Below are positions 1 to 9,620 of a stretch of DNA of 64,000 nt, piece after piece. The number at the start of each line of letters is the position of its first letter. Position 1 is the stretch's first letter. This stretch comes from Glandiceps talaboti (lineage: Eukaryota > Hemichordata > Enteropneusta > Spengelidae), in contig NC_135567.1 of NCBI RefSeq assembly GCF_964340395.1, positions 9,870,484 through 9,934,483 of the forward strand, in the 5' to 3' direction. The position numbers and the translations under genes are program-made. The notes below the pieces were generated by a model that saw nothing but the letters and a program-made list of their open reading frames with translations, did no database searches and was not told where the DNA came from.

Positions 1-1254
1 GCAAATACTGCTGGTCCTTATGGAAAACTGCTGGTCCATACTCAATGTAGTTCACGTTCACGACCAGTATCTTCACCCCCACACATGCACACTTACAGAT
101 CAAATGATTTTGAACTTTAATATGATACTTTCGATATACTAAAGTAAAAGATATTACAACGAATTGTTTAATATCTACTTTTAATTCATCAATCTGTTCT
201 TACAATTGAAAATTTCCACTCACAGAGTCAACAAATAACTTGGAAGCAAATTTTGGATTCGCAACCAAATAATTTTTTGACTCTATGAGTAGATATTTTC
301 ATTTGTAACTATGAACCCAGAGACTATGAATATTCATTCTCGCATAATATGTTCCTATAGACTATAGTGGCCTGAGACTGAATGTATTTATTCTATAGAA
401 ATACAGATCCATAGATGGTAGGTAATATGTGTAAATGAATCATTAAATCTACATTATCTGCAATCTCCTTAGAGATCACAGTCCTCTCCTTCCTCACTGT
501 ACGATTCACTAAATTCTGAATCACATAATCCAAAGTGAGATTCATCTGTGTCAACAGCTGATGAAGCTTTCCATCTTTTAGCGAACGTAGACCCACAAAT
601 TCAATACAGCGAAAAGTTTTGCCGGATAACTATCCCTCTTGAAAACTATGTATTCGCTTCATTTTAATTTTCATCCACACTGTGACCTCCCCCATGAGGC
701 CCTACCCCGTATACCCTACCATGGTGTATTGAGTATTGTCTCTGACTGCTTGTGTAAAAAATCTGAACATGAAGAAGAGAACTATGGCTAAACATGTCTT
801 ACAGTGCGAGTTTTTTTTTGACGTGGGATCGTGATGTGTTGACTGTACTACAGCAACCGAGGAGGCTCATGATATCACATATAAATTTTGATTTTAAAAA
901 CGAACAAATGGAGGTAAATAGGAGAAAAATGACAAAAAACAAACAAACAAATAAAACAAATTTATTTCACATCATTTAGCAGTTTAAAAAAAAAAGAATA
1001 AAAGTTTGTTTCATATCAATTTGCATTGTGTTCTGATTTTTTAAAAAAAAAAACCCCACAAAATGAGGAAAAATAGAAAAAAGTAAAAAAAAAAGAAAAT
1101 GAAAAAGTCACTTCCATTTTTTTCTTCTTGTTTTTGTTTTTTGTCATTTTTTCGTATTTTCTTCCTTTTTCCGACTACATATGGATGAAAATGAAAGTAG
1201 AATGAGGCCAAACTAACGAAAATAAACGATCCCATTTTCATCTAATTCGGAAAA
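1..1254. other. AT-rich stretch without a supported gene
   Basis: No recognisable gene. Between about 469 and 600 the minus strand is open in two frames, one of them rich in Asp, Glu and Ser and ending in TAA at 469-471, but nothing identifies either. Bases 985-1,150 are A- and T-run low-complexity sequence. Confidence 0.5.
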
Positions 1255-1525
1255 TTTCTTATACTTTAAAATGTTAACTCTTTTCTTAAAAAGTTGCAAC
1301 GAGCTCGCATTACGAATACTCGAAGGTAGACTGTTCCAAAATGTTGCGCCAGATATGCGGATGAATGCTGATTATGAAGGAGAACTCAATCTAGTGTGAT
1401 ACGAATGCCTACTGATGTTTACATTGAAATGATCAGAAAGATAACTGAGGGCACTACCGTTCAGCAACTTTATATGCATGATTTAGTTTTAGTTACTCAA
1501 CTCATTGTTCCATAGGAAGCCACTG
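1255..1525 (-). mobile_element. Degenerate 3' end of a LINE reverse-transcriptase ORF
   Basis: Read on the minus strand, the segment gives the familiar C-terminal tail of non-LTR retrotransposon polymerases: a LGWLP-like start, then LKLNHAYK, ALSYLSDHF, SRHSYHTR, and finally ATFWNSLPSSIRN followed by LQLFKKRV. Several frameshifts and stops separate these pieces, so the copy is dead and 5'-truncated. It belongs to the same family as the fragment at about 8,636-8,975 and the fragments captured in the composite satellite. The clade (CR1, Rex or L2-like) is inferred from the general motif style and is not certain. Confidence 0.75.
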
Positions 1526-1599
1526 TACAACCGATATTTGTAATAATTGCCGAAATTTGTAATAAACCGAAATTTGTAATAACATTGCCGACATTTGTA

Positions 1600-1850
1600 A
1601 TAAATTGCGTGCTATCCCAGACAACAAACACAATGTCCGAAACGTTATTCAAAACATGTATTCACCAAGTTAAATTTACTCTTTGTTGGATTTGAAAGCC
1701 CATGGCTATTTTATTTATAAAAGAGAGCAAGTACATATCATGATAACATACTCCACGTTCATAATATTTTATTGCAATGTGTATAATACTTCTTAACAAC
1801 AATTTATAATTAGTTACCTAATCTATTCATAAACAATGTGTAGCAAAATG
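1600..1850. repeat. Dispersed repeat, empty-site partner of 21,310-21,840
   Basis: Shares a long similar stretch with 21,310-21,372 and 21,700-21,840 (gtgctatccca, acgttattcaaaac, ttggatttgaaagcc, aaaagagagcaagta). In that second copy a 48-bp minisatellite sits in the middle. Here the two halves are nearly adjacent, with the junction at about 1,655-1,670. Confidence 0.65.
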
Positions 1851-2019
1851 TCAATTATGAAGTCACAACGTATTAGCTACTGTAACATCAGCTATGCAGC
1901 CAATGATAAAAAGAGAGTACCTACCACATATTAAGGTTGCCATAGAAACCAGGGGCTAGACTATGCCCATAGGAATGAGAGCAGGTTCAATTATAATGAT
2001 GTTGTACATACACTGTACT

Positions 2020-2540
2020 TTCAACATAACTTTGATTTGGGTTGTAAGTCATAATAGCAAGCCACTGAATTTAAATAGTGGAATCCTACTCTCGCGGTTA
2101 CCCAAACTCTCCGCCCCAGTGGAGAATTGAAGAGAGCCATTAGCGATGAGGCTGGGTAAGCAAGACGAGGGGATTCCCCACACCAGTATGCAAATTTTTC
2201 AACAGGGTGACCACATACCAGGACGCCATTCTCCACCCTAGGAAAGTTATAGCCGAAACTTTACCTCCAGCTCCACCCAGCAGAGAAATCCACTAACGTC
2301 TCCAAGATTCAATGATTTCAGAGGGTGTTTAGAGGGACAAGTAATGCCAAGGCCAACAGTAAGAAATCTTTCCAAAATCTATTTCGATATTGCGCAACTT
2401 TTCAACAAATTTAAAATTGCGCACCTTGATTGTTGCATATGATCAGCCCAATTGCTGTCAACATACATAACATCGAACTGCGCATGACAAATATGAGTAG
2501 GGTCTGTAAAGTCTAAGGATCGTGAAACCGGTTGAGCAAA
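2020..2540. repeat. Dispersed repeat block (gatgaggct...ggggattcccca family)
   Basis: Related copies lie at about 9,015-9,420 and 22,100-22,540 and inside each composite satellite unit. Shared signatures are ggggattcccca, agtatgcaaatt, cgtctccaag, agagggtgt and ttgcatatgat. There is no conserved open frame across the copies, so I treat it as non-coding or long dead. Confidence 0.7.
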
Positions 2541-2584
2541 GTTGAGTTACCAACTTTACGAGCACGAATTGCAAAATATGCACC

Positions 2585-3240
2585 AACTTAGTCCTGCTTG
2601 CATCCACTAGTAGTAAAATTACACTAGTAATTTACACTTGTTTAGTAGTAAAATTACATGCATTAGTTCTGATTTTTTTTTAAACTTCCTGTTATATTAT
2701 GCAGATCGAATGCAATTCTGTACTTTAATGCTTTTCAGGCTTATGTTTCTGTACTTTCCCATTAACGCTTGATTACTCAGATTATAAAATAGTTCAGATT
2801 GCGAGTCAAAAGAGATTTGAATACATTTGCATATAGTTCAGAATATATTCGTGAGTTCAGCCGGATAGCAAACATATGAGTATTCAAATCTACCTAACTT
2901 ACTATTGTATTGTGTCTATAGGTTATATCGATGATGTACATTATTGTTATTTGGCGCGGTACATAGTGTAGCGGTAATTTAACGTTTCAACATTTAACCT
3001 CAATATAATATTAGCCTTGAGCAACGATACTGACATGGAGGTAGTTTTTTCTACCTCCATGACACTAGTATTCGATTCAAGGCATGTACAATATTTATTT
3101 TACCCTATGATGGCGGGGGGGGGGGGGTACTCATATTTACGTCCATGGGCATGTACAACTACGCTAGCATGTATAAGTTGACAAAACATGTCTATCAGCT
3201 GATCAAATGATCTACAAAGGTTATAATAACGTACACTCAG
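2585..3240. repeat. Dispersed repeat block with a hairpin and a G-run
   Basis: Similar to about 8,040-8,620. Both copies contain the stretch around gttcagaatatattc, an 11-bp inverted repeat (3,034-3,044 with 3,051-3,061: CATGGAGGTAG / CTACCTCCATG), a run of G at about 3,114-3,128, then gctagcatgtataagttg and tatcagctgatca. Confidence 0.7.
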
Positions 3241-3474
3241 TTCAAAATATTTAGCATTGCGTTTTCGATCTGTCTCGGTCGGTATTTATATACTTATATT
3301 AAATATTTATATTTATAGCTAAGCCCTTAATAAAAACATGAAAGTACCAACCGCGTATCGCGAGATATCTAAATACACCTGGCAACGGCTGTTATGCATG
3401 AATCTGTGCTCAAGCTTTCGCCGTGTCCAAATGTAAATCGTCATAGTTTTATTCATTGCTCATTCAATAGCGTC

Positions 3475-3625
3475 ACTAGACAATTTTGGGTTAAGACCAG
3501 CAGACTTGGTGTAGTTTATTTGGTGTAAACAAGTCGTGTTAGTGATATGTTTGCGCTGAAATAAAAAACACATACTTGACATGGATAGATCTTTTGTGGG
3601 TTTATAACACAAGTCCTCTTATGTG
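3475..3625. repeat. Dispersed repeat, copy of 7,585-7,705
   Basis: Shares gttaagaccag, ggcgtaaacaa-like and acatacttgacatggat with 7,585-7,705. It follows the hairpin block here but precedes it at 8 kb, so the blocks have been shuffled. Confidence 0.6.
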
Positions 3626-4490
3626 ATCATAAATGTCACAATAAAAGCCAGATTGTACATTTTACGATCTAAATAATAGCCATATACTTGTTACTATGGT
3701 GGTGGTTTCAGCAAAAAAACCTAAAGTCTCTCAATAAACAATGCTTCTCAGAACAGCCATTTTGGCTATAGACTTAGGAAAGATGTGGTTATCTTATAGC
3801 TGTATGTATTTTAGCGTGGGGTGGGGAAGGGGTTGGGAAGTGGGCGTTACCTCGGCCTATTTGTATCAGGTTGTAATACAAATGATAAACACTGTGTAAT
3901 TTATAGTCTTGTTTTTACTCATGGTAGGTAATGGTAATAAGCAACCAAATATAAATCAAGTAACCTCGGTGAGATTAACGGTGGTTTGATCAAACAAAGA
4001 AAAAATATGCACTCAACACCTAGTGGAAATCGGTCGGTACAAAGCACAGGTACAGGCTAGGTCAAATACAGGCAAGGTATAGGCCAGACCGAGCCAGGTA
4101 CTCACTCAATATTTTTTGGGTTCAAATTCAGATTCAACGATTTGAATCCATCATTATATTTGGAGCATATTTTCGAATAGTTGTCAGGTTATTTTTTCTC
4201 AACGATTCGCCATTAGTTATCTTTGTTTTCAAAATCTCCATGCTACTAGTATCTTCTGTTCTTGGAATCACTCATGATGTGTTGTCATGAATGGCACGCC
4301 ATTTGTTATTATATACCCACGTATTGCTATGGAGAAATCACGAGCTCCACCCGTGTAGTAATTTTAAGTATCACGGACCATATCACTTACCTATATAAGG
4401 TCACTTGTGGGAATTGTGACCGCTATGCTCGTTGCTATGCTCGTTGCTATGCCTGCTGCTAAACTTTTTGCCATCCTGTACGTGTACCAG
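3626..4490. other. Unique-looking non-coding sequence
   Basis: Nothing gene-like was seen. Contains short internal repeats of an acaggnnnaggt type at about 4,035-4,100. Confidence 0.4.
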
Positions 4491-4722
4491 GTGTTTGCTA
4501 TCAATAGCTGAGGCTGACGATACTCAAAAGTGGCTCCAGGAAATTCCTCCTATAATCTCAAACAATATTCTGTTTGGCGATTGTGGTGAAATTACATCAA
4601 ATATTGGTAAGGAAGCTTTAGATTTAATCAACGATGTAGAAAATAGTGAAGTCGATGATAGATTGTCCACCCCACTCCAGATGATTCTGAACAACTGTAA
4701 GCTAACTGTATCAAATGCCTAG
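4491..4722 (+). other. Possible orphan exon, unrecognised
   Basis: An open frame ending in TAG at 4,720-4,722 has protein-like composition: acidic, Leu/Ile/Asn-rich, including EADDTQKWLQEIPPI and ALDLINDVENSEVDD. It can start after an AG at 4,489-4,490. A GTAAGC at about 4,698 could be a donor. I do not recognise a family and see no neighbouring exon. It could be a chance ORF or a relic. Confidence 0.22.
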
Positions 4723-4822
4723 AACAAGAGAAAGTGTAAGTTTCTTTGCCTGTATTAGGCCAATATAATCCCTTGCAGTGCATGTACAATTTAGGCCATT
4801 TTGAAGAAATCGTTACATAATA

Positions 4823-5170
4823 ATGTTGGGTTCTTATATAGCGCTTTCCCACTCAGTGCTCAAAGTGCTTTAAATTACCCCTGGCTCGGATCAGAATGGC
4901 ACAACGGCCCGTTAGCCTTCCTCAACTCCCCGGGGAGCATACAATCCATTGCAACCATTAAGCGTATAGGATTAAAGCGTTCACATTGCAACCTACATCC
5001 TATGAGGTCCCCAATTATACAGCTGGTTTGTCTGAGACACAGTCGTGGTTCAAGTCTTGCCCAAGGACTTTAGCCACTCAGAAACAAACAGCAGGCAGCA
5101 ACAGGGCTCGAACGTGCAACCTGTAGATTCCAAGCCGTTCACGCGAACCATTCACCCATCGTGACTCCAC
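4823..5170. mobile_element. SINE-like or short dispersed element
   Basis: The stretch with tatagcgctttcccactcag, ctcaaagtgctttaaat, cctcaactccccgggg and, near its end, gggctcgaacgtgcaacc looks like a widespread class of short animal repeats whose end mimics a tRNA-type promoter. GC content is well above the surroundings. Only one copy is in the window, so the boundaries are approximate and the class is inferred. Confidence 0.5.
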
Positions 5171-5890
5171 ATGTCCATGATTAGGCATACCGGTACCAGA
5201 CTAGCTAGTACTGTTGTGTTTAAAGTCTACTTAAGTATAGTCTTCTTGTACACGTAATTCAATAGCACGACTGTCGACTTCGATTCTTAGTTACTAAGCT
5301 GAGTGACAGCCTTTATTTAGTCTAGTATTTTTCATTTAGTGTATTTACAAACACTTAAAGTCTTAATTATTTTGGTTGTAACATAGTATCACTATGAGTT
5401 ACGTGAATTGATTCCTTTTAACATTTAAAGTTTTTCAATATTAAACATGTTCATTATAAGATCGAATCTCAGCCTGGAATGTGATTACACAACAATGAAA
5501 GCAGAGTTCGTAGACAAATCATCACACCCAGAATATCACTTACAGACGAATTTGAAATTCGGAGAGAATCGTTATCCACAATCTAATCTACTCAAAGAGA
5601 TCATTTAGCTCGGAGTCAGGTCAACATGACCGACAAACATAATTGCAATATTTAGGGGAGATCAATACCTTGACCTTACGTGCTTAAAAGTAACATAGTG
5701 CCTAATAAGGTACAGGAATCAAGAGAATCAGTGATTTTGTAATTTCCAACGTCATACATGTAGTGGCTTTATTGCAGGTTGTCCATGCTCATTTCCGTTT
5801 CGTTTTGATATGGGATGGGACCGTCTCAACCAATCTTGTGTACATGAATACGACACCAGAAACGAGAGCATTCCACCAGGAGAAAGCCGT
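5171..5890. other. Non-coding sequence, nothing recognised
   Basis: AT-rich. The short open frames have no protein-like conservation that I recognise. Confidence 0.4.
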
Positions 5891-5894
5891 AGAG

Positions 5895-5935
5895 TGTGGT
5901 GGTGGTGGTGGTGGTGTGGGGGGGGGGGGGGGGGC
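5895..5935. repeat. (TGG)n and poly-G tract
   Basis: A short TGG microsatellite runs into an uninterrupted run of more than ten G. The long Gly/Trp and His/Pro ORFs here are artefacts of it. Confidence 0.9.
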
Positions 5936-6433
5936 AATTTCTCTTATTTGACTATATTCGTATATGTGCCACCCTTTGAAGTGTATTTTCTAGACGTATG
6001 TTCTAAAATGTGTTCTGGTGTCTTTGTGCTGAGATTCGATCTTATAATGAACATGTTTAATATTGTTTTCTTCTTCGAGATGAAGAGTCTGAAATAGGGT
6101 CTACTGTACATTACTTTTCGATTTTGCTTTGTCTGAAAGGTGGTCCACCGTCATTTACCAATCATGATTAAGCTATCTATTGCATTGGGTAAAACGTTGA
6201 AATGCACAAATCTACGCAAATTAACTTTATTTGCAGAAAAGAACTTCGTGTACTGAAGTATACGAAAGTGTATACTATTATGAAATCTACTGAATCTATA
6301 GTTCCATAGACTAAACGTCTTGTTATGCACACTGTAGATTTTAGGTATTCTTTACGTTCACGTATACGTGTGTCCTGCCATTGTTAAATGTCTCTCTTTG
6401 TTATCTTATCACTTAATCTAGGAGCTAGCAATT

Positions 6434-6486
6434 CGGGCTTTCTTCCGAGATGAGTCGATTATCATATCGTATCGGAAGAAAGCCCG
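6434..6486. repeat. Perfect 15-bp inverted repeat (hairpin)
   Basis: CGGGCTTTCTTCCGA at 6,434-6,448 is exactly complementary to 6,472-6,486, with a 23-base spacer. CAAT/ATTG pairs just outside could lengthen the stem. GC-rich arms stand out in AT-rich DNA. It could be the end of a small DNA transposon or a transcribed stem-loop; no function can be assigned. Confidence 0.8.
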
Positions 6487-6535
6487 GCATTGGAAGTGTT
6501 CCGGTCTGTCGTACCTGCCTATATCGCCAATGTTG

Positions 6536-6724
6536 TGTCTATGTGCGTGTGTGTCTGTCAGCCTGTGTGTGTGTTTGTGTGTGTCTCGCTGTGTATGTAT
6601 GTGTGTCTGTGTGTCTATGTGCATGTGTGTGTCTGCCGGCCTGTGTGTGTGTGTGTCTGTCTGTATGTATGTATGTATGTATGTATGTATGTATGTATGT
6701 ATTATTATTATTATTATTATTATT
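6536..6724. repeat. GT-rich, (GTAT)n and (TTA)n microsatellite
   Basis: An imperfect GT/GTCT stretch is followed by pure GTAT at about 6,664-6,700, then TTA repeats to about 6,724. The TTA part is best explained as the tail of the minus-strand LINE that follows. Confidence 0.9.
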
Positions 6725-7183
6725 ACTTTATTATCCCTCACGGGGAAATTTGTCTTGCAACAACACAGAAAAGCATACATATAATCTTACACATTAAAGT
6801 AGTACTAAGAACAACAAAAGTACGAAGACAATAAAAACTGTGTAAAAGACTACATAAAAACATTCACATTCCTTTACTTCTTACATTCTCTGGTTAAGTA
6901 TTCTGATGGCAGAAGGTACGTAACTGAGCCGAGCACGACGTGTTCTCAAGGATAAAATTCGATACCTGCGACCCGAGGGAAGCATCTCAAAATACTGAAC
7001 TAAGGCATGGGAAGGGTCATTGGTAATTTTTGTGGCTTTAACAAGTGCTCGTTTTCCATATAATGATTTCATGCTTTTACATTCAGTTCCACATATTTTA
7101 GTACAGGTATTGACAACTGTCTGTAATTTGTTAACATTTGAAACAGTCAACCCACCAAACCAGCTTAGAAACGAAAAGGAAAA
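6725..7183 (-). mobile_element. 5'-truncated LINE: RT C-terminus, 3' UTR and (TAA)n tail
   Basis: On the minus strand, coding sequence from about 7,183 to the TAA at 6,881-6,883 reads SWFGGLTVSNVNKLQ, KICGTECKSM, ALVQYFEMLPSGRRYRI and SYVPSAIRILNQ. This is the typical C-terminal end of a non-LTR reverse transcriptase. A 3' UTR of about 150 bases follows, then an AATAAAG-like end and a short A/T-rich microsatellite tail (TTA on the plus strand). The open frame is intact over about 100 residues, so the insertion is fairly young. It is flanked by GTAT repeats on both sides, suggesting insertion into a GTAT microsatellite. It is a different family from the fragments at 1.3 and 8.8 kb. Confidence 0.85.
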
Positions 7184-7337
7184 TGTATGTATGTATGTAT
7201 GTATGTATGTATGTATGTAGGTATGTATGTATGTATGTATGTATGTATGTATGTATGTATGTATGTATGTATGTGTGTTTGTCTGTCTGTTTGTGTGTGT
7301 GTCTCTGTCTGTCTGTCTGTCTGTCTGTCTGCCTGCC

Positions 7338-7392
<55 letters not shown>

Positions 7393-7395
7393 GTG
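7184..7395. repeat. (GTAT)n followed by (GTCT)n microsatellite
   Basis: About 90 bp of GTAT repeats, a short mixed part, then about 100 bp of GTCT. The long Tyr-Val-Cys-Met, Ser-Val-Cys-Leu and His-Thr-Tyr-Ile ORFs are artefacts of it. Confidence 0.95.
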
Positions 7396-7584
7396 TTTGT
7401 TGATTTGGTATATTAGATGATTAGACGTCAGAATTTCATATAGGCATATTAATTTTAAATTGAACATATTCGGTGTTTGTCAGGTGAAGAAACATCTGAT
7501 ATTAATCATTACAAGTGTATTTACTATAAAAAACACATTTATTACATGTAAAAGTTAAGCATTTCTAAGTTGATAACGTGACTA

Positions 7585-8030
7585 AACTAGCCAGTTTGGA
7601 GTTAAGACCAGTAGACTAGGTACAAGTTGTTTGGCGTAAACAAACATATTTGCATTGAAATACCAGACACATACTTGACATGGATTGATCTTTTGCCGTT
7701 TTATAACCATTGTGCCGTTTTATAACTCTTATGTGATCATAAATGTCAGAAATCAGAAAATATCACCAACTACACTGGTATGTGTATTACTTGTTAAATT
7801 TGCACTTCTACACTTGTATGTGCGTTTGTTCATTGGTGTGTACTGTTTGCCTTATTGACAGGAAATGGCAATTCATCGGTGACAATGGTAATAAGAAAGT
7901 ATTAGAACATAGTGTTTTGCAAATCGTCATTACCTATTTATAGCGATGAGGCTTGTTAAGGGAAATAAGAGGAACCCCCACACCAGTATGTAAATTATTC
8001 AATATGATGACGTATGACCTCGTACCAGTA
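7585..8030. repeat. Dispersed repeat block (right-block relatives)
   Basis: 7,585-7,705 matches 3,475-3,625. From 7,760 to 8,030 it matches the block that follows the 22-bp minisatellites elsewhere (tatgtgtattacttgttaa, ttgacaggaaatggc, gtgaggct, cctcgtacca). The same block occurs at about 22,640-22,960. Confidence 0.65.
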
Positions 8031-8039
8031 CGTGTGCTA

Positions 8040-8620
8040 TACACTCACTAGTAGTAAAAAATTACTTCCAGTACTATAGTTCAAATCTGTACTGTTATGC
8101 TTCTCAGGCTTACGGTTGGCTACTTTCCTTTTAGCGCCTGTCTAATAGGATTATAAAATAGTTCAGATTGCGAGTTGGAAGAGATTTGAATACATTTGCA
8201 TTTAGTTCAGAATATATTCATGAGTTCAAACGGATAGTAAACAAATGCATATGAAAATCTACCTAACTTGATATTGTCTTGTGTCTCTGGGCAATATTGA
8301 TGGTAAATTAATGTTTCATCGCTACGCCAAAATAAAATATTAACATTGAGCAATGGTACTAGCATGGAGGTAGTCTTTTCTACCTCCATGGTACTAGTGT
8401 TCGATTCAAGGCATATACAGTATTTAGTTTACCCTATGAAGGGGGTGGGGGTGTGGGGGGGGGGGTGGATACTCACATCTACATACATGGACATGCACGA
8501 CATGTACAACTACGCTAGCATGTATAAGTTGGCAAAAGCTAAACATGTCTATCAGCTGATCACATGATCTACAAAGTTTATAATAAGCACACACAGATCA
8601 AAATGTTTAGCATTGAGTTT
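8040..8620. repeat. Dispersed repeat block with hairpin and G-run, second copy
   Basis: Copy of 2,585-3,240. The hairpin CATGGAGGTAG (8,363-8,373) / CTACCTCCATG (8,380-8,390) is perfectly kept even though the flanks have diverged. A G-rich tract follows at about 8,440-8,468. Confidence 0.7.
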
Positions 8621-8635
8621 TTGATCTGGCATGGG

Positions 8636-8975
8636 CGATCTAGTGTGATATGAATGCCCACTGATGGTTAGACTGAAATGATCGGAACGATAACTAGGGG
8701 CACTACCGTTCACCACTTTATATGCATGATTTAGTTTTAGTTACTCAACTCATTGTTCCATAGGAAGCCACCCCAGATGTTTGAAGTGTGTGGAAGATAT
8801 ATGTATTAGTGGATGCAAGTTTAACACAAACCTGATCAGTTTATTTTGGGAAAGTTGTAGCTTTGATTTTATGCGACGGGTCAAGCTTCTGTACCAAAAG
8901 GAACATGCGTAGTCATAGTGACATTGAATAAGGGTTGAAGACACAAATGTCCTGGTGTCAAAATCCGAAAAATTA
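8636..8975 (-). mobile_element. LINE reverse-transcriptase C-terminal fragment
   Basis: Minus-strand translation gives STLIQCHYDYACSFWYRSL, KLQLSQNKLIRFVLNLHP, then THFKHLGWLPMEQ and, past a stop, the LKLNHAYK and SYRSDHFSLTISGHSYHTRS-type sequence. This is the thumb region of a non-LTR reverse transcriptase. Stops interrupt it, and it is truncated at both ends. Confidence 0.8.
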
Positions 8976-9014
8976 AGATTTGTGATATAGGAATTTCAGC
9001 TGGCAATTGAAAAT

Positions 9015-9420
9015 TGAAGTGCGCCATCAACGATGAGGCTAGGCAAACAAGACTAGGGGATTCCCCATATCAGTATGCAAATTACTCAATAGGATGACAA
9101 TATAAGTATATGACCTCATATCATGACACCATTCTCCACCTAAGTTAAGTCCAAACTCCACGTCCACCTGACAGAAAAAGCCACTAATAACGTCTCCAAG
9201 AGTCGACGATTTGAGAGGGTGTGTAGAAGGACAAGTAGTGCGAAGGCTAACAATAAGAATTCGTTCAACATGATATTTCGATATTGTACAACCATTCAAC
9301 AACTTTGAATTGCGCATCTTGATTTTTGCATATGATATGCCATAGTCTTCACATCGAATTGCGAAAGACAAATATGAATGTGGTCTAAGAAGTCTTAGGA
9401 TAGTGAAAAGAGTTTGGGAT
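9015..9420. repeat. Dispersed repeat block, copy of 2,020-2,540
   Basis: Same signatures as the first copy (ggggattcccca, agtatgcaaatt, cgtctccaagag, ttgcatatgat). It continues into about 9,480-9,620, which matches the junction zone of the 1.5-kb satellite units (ccaaaccgtgcgcac, gcaggactagcatag). Confidence 0.7.
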
Positions 9421-9620
9421 CAGTTGAGTTACCAACTTTACTAGCACTAAAATATGCAGCAACTTAGTCCTGCTTGCATACGGAATAAGTCCAAACCGTG
9501 CGCACCCTCTGCAGGACTAGCATAGCACCAACTACAGTGGTATGTCTATTACTTATTAATTTTGCACTCCTATGCTTGTATGTGTGCGGGTTCGATGGTG
9601 TGCACAGTTGGCCTTGTTGA

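Noticed and set aside
6418-7467. Tyr-Val-Cys-Met and His-Thr-Tyr-Ile ORFs
   Set aside because: Translation of GTAT and GTCT microsatellites. The only real coding trace is the LINE fragment on the minus strand.
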